From the NCBI GenBank assembly GCA_017428785.1, contig JAFRQD010000054.1, forward strand, positions 1 through 64,000: a stretch of DNA of 64,000 nt, given 5' to 3'. Each line of letters starts with the position of its first letter. Positions within the stretch are counted from its first letter, which is position 1. Source of the DNA: Bacteroidaceae bacterium. GTDB taxonomy: Bacteria; Bacteroidota; Bacteroidia; Bacteroidales; Bacteroidaceae. The notes under the pieces were generated by a model that saw nothing but the letters and a program-made list of their open reading frames with translations, ran no database searches and was not told the DNA's origin. The translations under genes and the position numbers were made by a program. Shown here one piece after another: positions 1 to 7,918 of this stretch.

Positions 1-43
1 CGGTGGGCGAAGCCCCCGGTATCAGCGGATATAATACTTTCTT

Positions 44-94
44 CTGCCTGGAAGGCAGTACAAAGAACCGCCCCTGGTACTGCCTTCCAGGCAG
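44..94. repeat. Perfect 18-bp inverted repeat
   Basis: Arms 44-61 (CTGCCTGGAAGGCAGTAC) and 77-94 are exact reverse complements separated by 15 bases. Each arm is itself partly palindromic (GCCTGGAAGGC). No T-tract follows on either strand, so a terminator is not obvious. It is probably an intergenic REP-like palindrome. Confidence 0.8.
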
Positions 95-155
95 GATTTG
101 GGAAGTGGTCTCTATGTTCTGTCCGAGGGCTTTGCCCTCGGTTACATCAAAGTAT

Positions 156-389
156 AGCCTTTCAGGCTTAACTCCCCTCCCATTCCATGAAGGGGAGGGG
201 CAGGGGGGGTAGAAATCCAGGCTGTTTTCCCTGAACACCAATAATGCGGCGTTCCCTGTTTCTCAATGCTCTATGCGGTGTTGAAAGCCTTTCAGGCTTA
301 ACTCCCCTCCCATTCCATGAAGGGGAGGGGTAGGGGTGGAGTAGAAATCCAGGCTGTTTTCCCTGAACACCAATAATGCGTCGTTCTCT
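156..389. repeat. 130-bp direct tandem duplication with GGGGAGGGG core
   Basis: The sequence from 156 recurs from 286 (period 130), including a shared start AGCCTTTCAGGCTTAACTCC, the hairpin-forming CCCCTCCC/GGGGAGGGG core and a following CCAGGCTGTTTTCCCTGAAC segment. The two copies differ by a few substitutions and a small indel. The C-rich/G-rich core is related to repeats at 46120, 46386 and 59095. Confidence 0.85.
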
Positions 390-526
390 GTCTTTCCACA
401 CTACGTCTTCAAACTCCAAGAGCGAAGACTTGAAACTCCTTATGCTGGGGGGCCGTTTCCCCATGCAGCGTTCCCTGCCTTTCTACGCTACGCCTCCAAA
501 CGCCGCATGCCATGTTCGTTGATTTA

Positions 527-586
527 TCATGACAAATCAATTGCTGCATCATGACAAATCAATTGCTGCATCATGACCAATCAATG
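527..586. repeat. 22-bp tandem repeat, about 2.7 copies
   Basis: A unit beginning TCATGACAAATCAATTGCTG occurs at 527-548 and 549-570. A partial, slightly changed copy (TCATGACCAATCAATG) follows at 571-586. It is intergenic, downstream of the minus-strand porin gene. Confidence 0.85.
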
Positions 587-655
587 AACGTCCCAGCCGG
601 AGTTGTGCATTTGGGCAGGCTAAGATGTCCGATTCTGGCTGTTGTGCGTATTAAC

Positions 656-688
656 AAAAAAGGGAGCGTGCCATCACGACACGCTCCC
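656..688 (-). terminator. Rho-independent terminator of the OmpA-like gene
   Basis: A perfect 9-bp stem (GGGAGCGTG 662-670 with CACGCTCCC 680-688) carries a 9-base loop. On the minus strand it is followed by a run of T (plus-strand A-run 656-661). It lies 44 bases past the stop of the minus-strand gene. Confidence 0.85.
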
Positions 689-731
689 CTCCTTGTAAAA
701 TGAAACTCTATTAGTTATTGGTTAACTCTTT

Positions 732-1793
732 TTACTTGATTGTAACGTAAACGATACGCTGAGATTCAGCACCTTCAGCACCGTGAGCGTTGACGTCAGC
801 AACCTTCACGCCGCGATCCTGCAGATAGCTCTTGACTGCATCGCAACGACGCTGTGACAGCTTCTGGTTGTAAGCCTTTGCACCTTCGGGAGAAGCATAG
901 CCGTCGAGAACAACGGTTGCATTCTTTTCGATAGTGTTCAGCTTAGCCTTAGCGGTGTTGGTGAGGTTAGCCTTGTTCTGTGCGAACTCAACGGTTACGC
1001 CGTTACCAACGTTCTTGGTGACAACCTTCTCGACAACCTTCTCGACAACCTTCTCGACGGGCTTCTCAACGGTCTTCTCTACGACCTTGGTAACCTCGAC
1101 GGGGCTGATGAGAGCGAAGTTCTGGTGTGTGCCCTGGCTGGTCTTGAAGTGATAGGTAACGCCAAGGGTAACCTGACCTACTGCGTTGTGGCCGTACTTG
1201 TCGCAACCACCATTGTCGCAGCCGAGGAATGCGGGAGAACCCTCATTCTTGCTGACACCCTTCAGGATAACTGCGGGACGGAGGCTGATTGTCCAAGCCT
1301 TTTCCTTACCAAGGTTGAAGTCGAAGTCGAGGCCGAACTTAGCAGCCATGCGGTTCAGGTCGTTGCCGCTGCTGGTTGGGTTGTTGTTGTAGTTGGGGTA
1401 GAAAAAGCGCATGTAGCCGAGACCGCCGCGAGCCTGAATCTCGAAGAGGCGACGAGCGCCCTTGTAGCCACCAAACCAGTTCATGAGGTTAATCTTGGTG
1501 TTGCCGAATACGCTGAGATTGTCAAGAACATTGCTGCTGTGAACCATGTTCCAATTAGCGTTGTTGTTGAAGCCACCCTGCAACTGGAATTCCAAGCTCA
1601 GCACGGGGGTAACGCCCTTTGTGAGGTTGATGCCTGCTACTGCACCATTGGGGGTGTCCCAGTCATGAAGGTTTGTGCTTACGCCACCTTCTACGCCGAG
1701 AGACCAGTTGTCGAAAAACTTTTGGCCAGCGTTCTGTGCACTGGCAGCCATTGCCATGGTAAACATAGCAATAACGAGAGTAATCTTTTTCAT
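732..1793 (-). CDS. OmpA-family outer-membrane porin
   Basis: This is a 353-residue protein taken from the ATG at 1791-1793, because it begins with a clean signal peptide (MKKITLVIAMFTMAMAASAQ). An upstream in-frame ATG at 1871 would add 26 charged residues before the signal and overlaps the promoter. The N-terminal two thirds look like an outer-membrane beta-barrel. Residues about 233-262 are a VEK/PVEK-rich repeat linker, and residues about 266-353 are an OmpA-like peptidoglycan-binding domain (VEFAQNKANL, DGYASPEG, SQRRCDAVKSYL). The expected role is to anchor the outer membrane to murein. It has its own promoter and a strong terminator, so it appears monocistronic. Confidence 0.9.
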   Translation of the reverse strand: MKKITLVIAMFTMAMAASAQNAGQKFFDNWSLGVEGGVSTNLHDWDTPNGAVAGINLTKGVTPVLSLEFQLQGGFNNNANWNMVHSSNVLDNLSVFGNTKINLMNWFGGYKGARRLFEIQARGGLGYMRFFYPNYNNNPTSSGNDLNRMAAKFGLDFDFNLGKEKAWTISLRPAVILKGVSKNEGSPAFLGCDNGGCDKYGHNAVGQVTLGVTYHFKTSQGTHQNFALISPVEVTKVVEKTVEKPVEKVVEKVVEKVVTKNVGNGVTVEFAQNKANLTNTAKAKLNTIEKNATVVLDGYASPEGAKAYNQKLSQRRCDAVKSYLQDRGVKVADVNAHGAEGAESQRIVYVTIK

Positions 1794-1868
1794 GTTCTTA
1801 AAATTGATTAACATTATTTTTGTCTTTTTCTTTGTTCTAATGGTTATTTGACACGCTTTATGTTGGCG

Positions 1869-1900
1869 CAAAGTTACGATTTTATTCTAATCCTTGCAAG
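1869..1900 (-). promoter_or_regulatory. Bacteroidota-type promoter for the OmpA-like gene
   Basis: Reading the minus strand, TAACTTTG (1876-1869) matches the TAnnTTTG -7 element. CTTG (1900-1897) sits 20 bases upstream as a weak -33 element. It is about 75 bases from the chosen ATG. Confidence 0.6.
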
Positions 1901-1992
1901 AAAATGGCCAATTTTTATTTGTTTTAGTTGAAAAACATGCACACTTTTGCCTTCTCTGTGTAAAAATAAGGGTTAAATACCACATAATGAAC

Positions 1993-2829
1993 TTAATCGG
2001 TCTCTGTCTTCGGTTTGTCTTTCACAACGAGGATTGAGAGCTCATAAAGCACATAAAGCGGGATGAAAACGAGCATGAGCGTGAAGGGGTCGCCGCTCGG
2101 GGTTATGATGGCGGCAGAGATGAGAAGCACAACAACTGCATGCTTCTTATACTCGCGCAGGAAACTCTTCTTGAGGATGCCCAGCAAACCCAATAGCCAG
2201 GCTAACAGCGGCATCTCGAAAACAATACCCATCACAAGGATGAGCATCGTGAAGTTGTCGATGTAGCTCTGCAGATTGATTTGGTTGGTGATGCTCGGGC
2301 TCAGATTATACTCGACGAGGAATCGGAAGGTAAAGGGAAAGACGAGCGTGTATCCGATGGCACAGCCGATGTAGAACATGACGGTGCCGCCGAAGAAGGC
2401 TGGCTTCAGATGCTTTACCTCATCCTCGAAAAGTGCGGGCTCGATAAACCTCCATACCTCCCATATAAAATAAGGGAAGGCGATGACGGCTGCCAGCGAG
2501 ATGGAGGTCGAGATGTGTGTCATGAACTGGCTGGCAACGTTGATGTTGATGATTTGCACATCGAAGTCGGGCGAGAGCTTCACAATGCCTCTGCCTATGG
2601 CGTTGAGCCAGCGATAAGTGAAGAAGTCGTTGTTTGTGGGGGCGAGGATGAAGCGGTCGAAGATGTAGGGCATCGCAATGAATGTGCCCACCATGATGAC
2701 GGCAAGCACACATGCACTACGGAACAACGCCCATCTTAGGACCTCAAGATGATCCCAGAAGGACATCGCGCCCTCTTGAGCCTCTTCCTCTTCTATCTGT
2801 TCTGTTTTGCTTTTGTCTTCTATCTCCAT
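1993..2829 (-). CDS. tatC: Sec-independent protein translocase TatC
   Basis: 278 residues, with the typical six-helix TatC layout. A cytoplasmic acidic N-terminus leads to the family signature SFWDHLEVLRWALFRS at about residues 23-38, followed by hydrophobic segments and a C-terminal helix pair. TatC binds twin-arginine signal peptides and, with TatA, forms the folded-protein export channel in the inner membrane. It is the last gene of a minus-strand cluster whose far end holds tatA. A 136-base spacer with an inverted repeat separates it from the isomerase gene, so co-transcription is likely but not certain. Confidence 0.95.
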   Translation of the reverse strand: MEIEDKSKTEQIEEEEAQEGAMSFWDHLEVLRWALFRSACVLAVIMVGTFIAMPYIFDRFILAPTNNDFFTYRWLNAIGRGIVKLSPDFDVQIININVASQFMTHISTSISLAAVIAFPYFIWEVWRFIEPALFEDEVKHLKPAFFGGTVMFYIGCAIGYTLVFPFTFRFLVEYNLSPSITNQINLQSYIDNFTMLILVMGIVFEMPLLAWLLGLLGILKKSFLREYKKHAVVVLLISAAIITPSGDPFTLMLVFIPLYVLYELSILVVKDKPKTETD

Positions 2830-2851
2830 AATCTTAAAAATGAAGAACTAT

Positions 2852-2962
2852 GAATGAAGAATGAAGAATCTGCTACCGCTTGGGGATGCCTTTCAAGCAT
2901 AGGAAACATAGTTCGTAGGGCGGTAGCAAATTCTTCATTCTTCACTCTTCATTCTTCATTCC
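2852..2962. repeat. Inverted repeat with GAATGAA heptads
   Basis: Arms 2859-2879 (GAATGAAGAATCTGCTACCGC-like) and 2920-2940 are reverse complements with one mismatch over 21 bases, around a 40-base loop. Both arms are extended by GAATGAA/TTCATTC heptad runs (2852-2870 and 2936-2962). It lies between the isomerase gene and tatC and may form a large stem in the polycistronic transcript. Confidence 0.75.
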
Positions 2963-2965
2963 TGT

Positions 2966-3853
2966 TTACTTGTTGTAAGTTGCCTTGACGAACTTTGCTG
3001 CTTTGAGGTAGTCGGCACACACCTTCATTCCGTCCAGAATGTTAGGTCTGTTGCTGCCTTCCAACTCGACAACCAGATGCTTCAGGCCTGCAACGTCGGC
3101 ATTGTTGAAGATGGCATCGAAGCCAACCATACCGCTTTCGCCGAATTCCTTGTGGTCCTTGATGTGGAGCAGGGTGAAGCGGCCGGGATACTTCTTGAAG
3201 TACTCGACAGGACTGACTTGTCCGCGAACTGCCCAATAGACATCCATCTCGAAGAACACTTTGTTGGGGTCGGTATGCTCGACCATGTAGTCGTACCAAA
3301 CCTTGTTCTCAACCTTACCGAATTCGTGGCTGTGGTTGTGGTAGCCGAACTTCATGCCTGCAGCATTCACCATCTCGCCCACCTTGTTCAGATACTTGCA
3401 GATAACATCTGCTTCTGCCAAGTTCTTGGGATAGTTTACGCCAGGATTCACGATGTACTTCATGCCGGCACGCTTGTGAGCGTCGATGCATTCAGCCCAC
3501 CACTTCAGGGCGCCGTCGAAATTGCCAGACTTCAGCTCGTTGTCGTTCAGGTTGTGGCCAACATGGCTTGAGAGCACCTCCATGCCAGCAGCCTCGATGT
3601 CGGCCTTGAACTGCTCGGGAGATACGCCATACAGCTTTCCGTCGCCATAGTTTGCAGCTTCTACGGCTGTGTAGCCCATCTGAGCCAGAGCCTTCAGCGT
3701 GCTTACATGATTCTGTGCATACTTGTCGGGATTGCCGATGAGCTCGCGAACAGAATACATCTGGAAGGCTATCTCTTTCTTCTTAGCATCCGCATTCGTG
3801 CCATACATGCAGAGTGTGGCAGCGAGGCAGATGAATATGAGAATCTTTTTCAT
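2966..3853 (-). CDS. Secreted sugar phosphate isomerase/epimerase-like TIM barrel
   Basis: 295 residues with an N-terminal signal peptide (MKKILIFICLAATLCMYGTNA). The rest is a xylose-isomerase-like TIM barrel. IAFQMYSVRELIG opens strand 1, and metal-site-type residues follow in GYHNHSHEF, FFEMDVYWAV and LLHIKDH. The signal peptide argues for a periplasmic sugar enzyme rather than a cytosolic phosphate isomerase. It lies 29 bases downstream of the DUF1080 gene. By analogy with characterised Bacteroides 3-keto-glycoside loci, it could act on the 3-keto sugar or enone released by its neighbours. That specific reaction is inference. Confidence 0.85.
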   Translation of the reverse strand: MKKILIFICLAATLCMYGTNADAKKKEIAFQMYSVRELIGNPDKYAQNHVSTLKALAQMGYTAVEAANYGDGKLYGVSPEQFKADIEAAGMEVLSSHVGHNLNDNELKSGNFDGALKWWAECIDAHKRAGMKYIVNPGVNYPKNLAEADVICKYLNKVGEMVNAAGMKFGYHNHSHEFGKVENKVWYDYMVEHTDPNKVFFEMDVYWAVRGQVSPVEYFKKYPGRFTLLHIKDHKEFGESGMVGFDAIFNNADVAGLKHLVVELEGSNRPNILDGMKVCADYLKAAKFVKATYNK

Positions 3854-3882
3854 CTTGTTACCTTATATTATAATATATAGAA

Positions 3883-4746
3883 CTATTTGAGCACTTTGAC
3901 GCGGATGTTGCGATACCATACTTCATCGCCGTGGTCCTGCATGCCGAAGTAACCTGGGTCTTTGCCGCAATCCTTCATAATCTCATAGGCAAGAGGCCAG
4001 TTCTTTTGGCTGAACTTGGAGGTCTGTACGAGATCGACCCAAGACTTGTCGGCCAGAGTATAGCTCAACACCTTCACGCCGTTCTGATAGTGAGTCACCT
4101 TGCCGTTCTTCACGACAATCTTCACCTTGTTCCATTGGCCTGCAGGGTTTGCGTTCTGTGGCTTTGCAACAATCATGTCATAGAGACTTGTGCTCTGACG
4201 GATGCCGAGAGTTGCGCCGAGCTTTGCGTCGGGATGGCGTTCGTTGTCGAGCACTTGGCACTCAGGACAGCTGATGTAGATGGGCTGATAGTTGAGCTTG
4301 CCGCGGTTGTCGATGGTCTGTGTGATGGTCACATTGCCGGCCTTCGTCTCCTCAGTCTTGGGAGCATCGTTGTTGATGGTAGCGGTTTCCTTGCCGAGAT
4401 AGAAGATGCCGGAGTTGCCGCCTTCTGCTATCTTCCACTCAATCTCGAAGAGGAAGTCCTTGAACTTGTGAGCGAAGATGATGTCGCCGCCTTCGCCCTG
4501 GGAGGTGCGGCCGTCGAAGTGGAGAGCACCGTCCTTGATGTTCCACTTGCTGGGGATGTGGTCTTTGCAGTAGCCGCGCCAACCATCGAGGCTTGTGCCG
4601 TCGAAGAGGACATAGTAGCCTTCCTTGTCAACCTTCAGCGTGCTGAGGTCAACCTGAGGGTTCTCGATAACGACGTACTGAGGCTGAGCCTGTACGCCAG
4701 CCGCAGCAGCCAGAGCTGCTGCGGCAAGGATGTTTCTTAGTTTCAT
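3883..4746 (-). CDS. DUF1080 (3-keto-disaccharide hydrolase/lyase family) protein
   Basis: 287 residues with a signal peptide (MKLRNILAAAALAAAAGVQA). The body matches the DUF1080 concanavalin-like fold: YYVLFDGTSLDGWRGY near residue 45, FLFEIEWKIAEGGNSGIFY around residues 98-117, and the C-terminal PGYFGMQDHGDEVWYRNIRV. Family members cleave 3-keto-glycosides, either by hydrolysis or by 1,2-elimination. Its position directly after a Gfo/Idh/MocA oxidoreductase fits a route in which a sugar is first oxidised at C3 and then cleaved. All partners carry export signals, so the pathway would run in the periplasm. Confidence 0.88.
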   Translation of the reverse strand: MKLRNILAAAALAAAAGVQAQPQYVVIENPQVDLSTLKVDKEGYYVLFDGTSLDGWRGYCKDHIPSKWNIKDGALHFDGRTSQGEGGDIIFAHKFKDFLFEIEWKIAEGGNSGIFYLGKETATINNDAPKTEETKAGNVTITQTIDNRGKLNYQPIYISCPECQVLDNERHPDAKLGATLGIRQSTSLYDMIVAKPQNANPAGQWNKVKIVVKNGKVTHYQNGVKVLSYTLADKSWVDLVQTSKFSQKNWPLAYEIMKDCGKDPGYFGMQDHGDEVWYRNIRVKVLK

Positions 4747-4766
4747 GTTGTAGAACTAAATGTGGT

Positions 4767-6287
4767 TTATGCAGGCATATCGGGCAGAACATAGCCGTTC
4801 TGGTACTTCGGCTTGATGAGTTCTGCTGCGAATTCGCGAGCGTTGACGGGTTCTGTGTAGGTCTTGTTGAATGTGGGGTGTCCATCGTGGATGGAGAAGC
4901 CGTCCTTCAACATTGCGCGAACGGTGGCCTTCTCGGGGATGTTGGTGAAGCGCATGTTCTCGCCGTCCCATTCCAGAGTCTGGTTCAGGCCCTGCAGACG
5001 TGTGGCGACAACGCCCATTGCAACCATTTCGTTGAAGGGACCTGCCTCGCTGAAGTCAGATGCTGTCCTTGTCCAGTCGGTCTTGCCTGCGCGGATTTCC
5101 TTGATGGCACGGATCCAGTCGCGCTGGTGGCTCTCGGTCACGCGGCGGCAAACCTTCGGTGCATTGGGCACGCGGCCGCTTACGAGGTAAGGCTTCTCAC
5201 CGTAGCAGCCTACGACGAGGATGTCCTTCGTTCCGTAGAAGATGGCGCCGCCACCGCTTACGTTGAGGTCCTTGCCTACGGGCAGGCCATCGGGACGGAA
5301 GGGAACGATACCGCCGTCGCTCCAAGTAACCACAACCTCAGGCATTGCTACCTTCGGACGGTTGGGACGAGCGGGATAAGTCAGCTTAACGACCTGAGCG
5401 CTTGGGCAGCAGTCGGACATAAGAGGAGTGGAGCTGCCTTCAGCCTTGATGGGATAGCCGAGGTCGAGAGCCTTGAAGACGGGATGCAGGATGTGGCAAG
5501 CCATGTCGCCGAGGGCGCCTGTGCCGAAGTCCCACCATCCGCGGAAGTTCCAGGGGTGATAGATGGAGTTGTAGGGGCGCTTGGGAGCCGGGCCGATGAA
5601 GGCATCCCAGTTCAGAGTGCTGGGAATCTCGTGTACCTCTTCGGGGCGCTCGAGGCCTTGTGGCCAGATGGGACGGTCTGTGAAGGCATCCACGCGAGTC
5701 ACCTCACCGATTTCGCCGTTCCATATCCATTCGCAAGTCAGGTTCACGCCTTCGCCGCTTGAACCCTGGTTGCCCATCTGAGTGGCAACGCCGGCTTTTG
5801 CAGCGAGCTTGGTGAGCAGACGAGATTCGTAAACGGTACGGGTCAGAGGCTTTTCGCAGTAAACATGCTTGCCTGCTGCCAGAGCTTCTGCGCAGATGAT
5901 TGCGTGTGTGTGGTCGGCTGTACCGCAGATAACAGCGTCTGCCTTGTCCAGCAACTCGGCATACATCGTCTTGTAGTCGTGATACATCTTGCAGTTGGGG
6001 AACAACTTCTGATATTCATCGAGCACGCCTTTAGCATACTTCCAGTCAACATCGGCTATGCCGATGAACTCGATATCGTCATATACTTCGCCTTTGCCTT
6101 TGTAAGTAACGCCGTTGATGTCAGCATGGCCACGACCGCCGACACCTACGCCGAGGAGTTTGATTTTGCCTGTCTGTACGGGTTTCTTTGCTTTAGCTTT
6201 GCCGAGTACATCGACGGGAGCCATAGCGAGAGCAGCGGTAGCTGCGGTTCCTGCCCTGAGGAACGATCTTCTTGACATGTCTTTCAT
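4767..6287 (-). CDS. Tat-exported Gfo/Idh/MocA-family oxidoreductase
   Basis: 506 residues. The N-terminus carries a twin-arginine signal (SRRSFLRAG at residues 5-13, then an Ala-rich h-region), so the enzyme is exported folded with its dinucleotide cofactor. A Rossmann fingerprint (GVGVGGRGH) follows at about residue 46, and the family motif CEKPL is near residue 144. The C-terminal half is the usual alpha/beta substrate domain. It probably oxidises the C3 hydroxyl of a glycoside for the DUF1080 enzyme encoded 20 bases downstream. An alternative ATG three codons in (MSRRSF) is equally good. The gene is flanked by tatA and, three genes on, tatC. Confidence 0.92.
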   Translation of the reverse strand: MKDMSRRSFLRAGTAATAALAMAPVDVLGKAKAKKPVQTGKIKLLGVGVGGRGHADINGVTYKGKGEVYDDIEFIGIADVDWKYAKGVLDEYQKLFPNCKMYHDYKTMYAELLDKADAVICGTADHTHAIICAEALAAGKHVYCEKPLTRTVYESRLLTKLAAKAGVATQMGNQGSSGEGVNLTCEWIWNGEIGEVTRVDAFTDRPIWPQGLERPEEVHEIPSTLNWDAFIGPAPKRPYNSIYHPWNFRGWWDFGTGALGDMACHILHPVFKALDLGYPIKAEGSSTPLMSDCCPSAQVVKLTYPARPNRPKVAMPEVVVTWSDGGIVPFRPDGLPVGKDLNVSGGGAIFYGTKDILVVGCYGEKPYLVSGRVPNAPKVCRRVTESHQRDWIRAIKEIRAGKTDWTRTASDFSEAGPFNEMVAMGVVATRLQGLNQTLEWDGENMRFTNIPEKATVRAMLKDGFSIHDGHPTFNKTYTEPVNAREFAAELIKPKYQNGYVLPDMPA

Positions 6288-6366
6288 AAAAGATGTTTTG
6301 ATTTAGATGGGTTAAACTTATGTTATTTGTTTTGTGTTTCTTTGATGCTTAGCACAAGGCGCGCTG

Positions 6367-6576
6367 TTATGGGCGCGGAACTTCCTTCTTTTCAGGCTCG
6401 GCATTGATTTCCTGTTCAATGTCGTTCATGCCTTTCTTGAACTGCGAGACGCCTTTGCCGAGGCCGCGCATGAGTTCGGGAATCTTCTTGCCTCCGAAGA
6501 GGAGCAGGATAACGAGGGCGATGATGATGATTTCCTGGCTGCCCAGAGAGCCGAGGAATAAGAGTTGATGTGTCAT
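6367..6576 (-). CDS. tatA: Twin-arginine translocase subunit TatA/TatE
   Basis: 69 residues with the standard TatA plan. A short periplasmic N-terminus leads to one membrane helix (EIIIIALVILLLFGGKKIPE), the FGGKKIPEL hinge motif, an amphipathic helix (MRGLGKGVSQFKKGMNDIE) and a charged tail. It oligomerises to form the pore recruited by TatC. The cargo gene begins 79 bases downstream, and tatC closes the cluster. Confidence 0.95.
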   Translation of the reverse strand: MTHQLLFLGSLGSQEIIIIALVILLLFGGKKIPELMRGLGKGVSQFKKGMNDIEQEINAEPEKKEVPRP

Positions 6577-6584
6577 GTTATGTG

Positions 6585-6622
6585 AGTTTAAAGTTTGGAG
6601 TTTAGAGTTTAGAGTTTAGAGT
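6585..6622. repeat. Heptanucleotide GAGTTTA tract
   Basis: AT-rich low-complexity sequence with 7-base period (GAGTTTAAAGTTTGGAGTTT, then GAGTTTA three times). It fills the spacer between tatA and the oxidoreductase gene. Confidence 0.75.
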
Positions 6623-6624
6623 GA

Positions 6625-7701
6625 TTATTTGTGCGGTCTGTCGATGAGTCCGTAGCCGTCGGTGGCATGGGCTCTGCGGTAGTGAATCTGTTCCAGTTCT
6701 TCGGGCGTGCCTTTCGATGGGAGGTCGTTGTGGCGGGCGTCATCGAGCATCTTCCATGCGTACTCGCTGGCGATGGCTGCATCGCGGAAGCGGGGTAGGG
6801 AGACCGGGCGTTTGCCGGTGAGGATTGCCTCGCCCATCAGCTTGCATAGACGGTCTATGTTCTTGTCGCCGTAGGGTTGCTCCAGTCGCTCTGTGACATG
6901 CTCGCCGTGCATCTCCACAACAGCCGTCTTGAAGTCGTGCGTCATGCGGACAAAGCCTTTGCTGCCGATGAGTTCGGTATAGGAGTTGTGTGTCTGGTCG
7001 AGTGCCAGCTGCCCATAGACGAAGCCCTGGGTGATGTCGTAGACGATGCCGTTCTCGAAGGTGCCATGGCATTGCAGCCACCACGGGTCTTTGTAGTCCC
7101 ACATGCGGATGGCCTGGGCGTGTCCCGTCTTATATTCCGAGTCGGCATACCAGCGGGCGATGTCCACATAGTGCATTCCGCAATCGTGGAAGGACGGGCC
7201 TTCGAACTCGTGCCCTTCGCCCGGAGAGAGGCCTGGCGTCATGTGGCAGATGCGGATGATGGCCAGTTCGCCTATCTCGCCACTTTTCACGAAGTCCTTC
7301 ATGGCTTGCGTGTACCAGGCATTTCGGAGGTAGAGGTTGACGGTGCAGAACTTGTCGGTCGATTCTTCGAGCTTCACCACATCCCATTCCTCGTTGAGCT
7401 TATAGGCGAGGGGTTTTTCGCAGATGACGTGCTTGCCGGCTTTGACAGCCTTCTCTATGCGGCTTGCGCGGGTGTCTGCCAATGCAAAAAGACCGACGCA
7501 CTCCACTTCGGGGTCGTCCCAGAGGTCTCGTTCGTCGGTTGTGAAGATGGCATCGGGTGCTATCTCATGTGAGTGCTTTGCCTTATCGGGGTTGATGTCG
7601 CAGGTGTATTTCACATCCCAGTACTCCGAGGCTACAAGTTCCTTGAGGTGCTTGCGTCCCATCCTGCCGAGTCCTATGATGCCTATTTTAATCCTGTTCA
7701 T
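6625..7701 (-). CDS. Cytosolic Gfo/Idh/MocA-family oxidoreductase
   Basis: 358 residues with no export signal. The Rossmann motif GIIGLGRMGRKH sits at residues 8-19 and CEKPLAYK at about residue 94. The C-terminal substrate domain carries HDCGMHYVDIARW (the His-containing helix common in this family). It is the first gene of the Tat/keto-sugar cluster. A plausible role is a second redox step inside the cell, either reducing an imported keto-sugar or oxidising a free sugar. Substrate cannot be read from the sequence. The minus-strand box TAACTTTA near 7758-7765 may be its promoter. Confidence 0.85.
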   Translation of the reverse strand: MNRIKIGIIGLGRMGRKHLKELVASEYWDVKYTCDINPDKAKHSHEIAPDAIFTTDERDLWDDPEVECVGLFALADTRASRIEKAVKAGKHVICEKPLAYKLNEEWDVVKLEESTDKFCTVNLYLRNAWYTQAMKDFVKSGEIGELAIIRICHMTPGLSPGEGHEFEGPSFHDCGMHYVDIARWYADSEYKTGHAQAIRMWDYKDPWWLQCHGTFENGIVYDITQGFVYGQLALDQTHNSYTELIGSKGFVRMTHDFKTAVVEMHGEHVTERLEQPYGDKNIDRLCKLMGEAILTGKRPVSLPRFRDAAIASEYAWKMLDDARHNDLPSKGTPEELEQIHYRRAHATDGYGLIDRPHK

Positions 7702-7837
7702 CGTTTCTTTTGCCTATTTTTGCCTCCTGATAGGCCATATTGCACATTTTCGTGTGTAAAGTTACGAATTATTCTTTACTCTGGCAAGGAATGCCTCTTG
7801 TTTTTAACCTTTTTTTACAGTACGGAAGCCTGTGACG

Positions 7838-7873
7838 CAAAAAAGGCCCACCATGCGCGTAGCACGATGGGCC
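7838..7873 (-). terminator. Terminator downstream of the TPR gene
   Basis: On the minus strand a 12-bp stem with G-U pairs (GGCCCATCGTGC with GCATGGTGGGCC, 7845-7873) is followed by a T-run (plus A-run 7839-7844). It lies 46 bases beyond the stop of the TPR-protein gene. Confidence 0.8.
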
Positions 7874-7918
7874 TTATGTAGCTTTGTTTTGTCTGGACTG
7901 TCATGCAGTCCGACGGCA

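Larger units (their letters stand above)
1..655. other. Repeat-rich non-coding stretch
   Basis: I see no convincing gene here. The short open frames lack a credible start, signal or family resemblance. The stretch holds an 18-bp inverted repeat (44-61/77-94), a GC hairpin at 123-141 (CCGAGGGC/GCCCTCGG), a 130-bp tandem duplication, and a 22-bp tandem repeat, described separately. Confidence 0.7.

Noticed and set aside
3-212. A 69-codon frame at the window start
   Set aside because: It runs through palindromes and the GGGGAGGGG repeat and has no plausible protein features.
1125-1811. A 228-codon plus-strand frame opposite the OmpA-like gene
   Set aside because: It is opposite a well-supported porin, and its valine-rich translation reflects the complementary codons.
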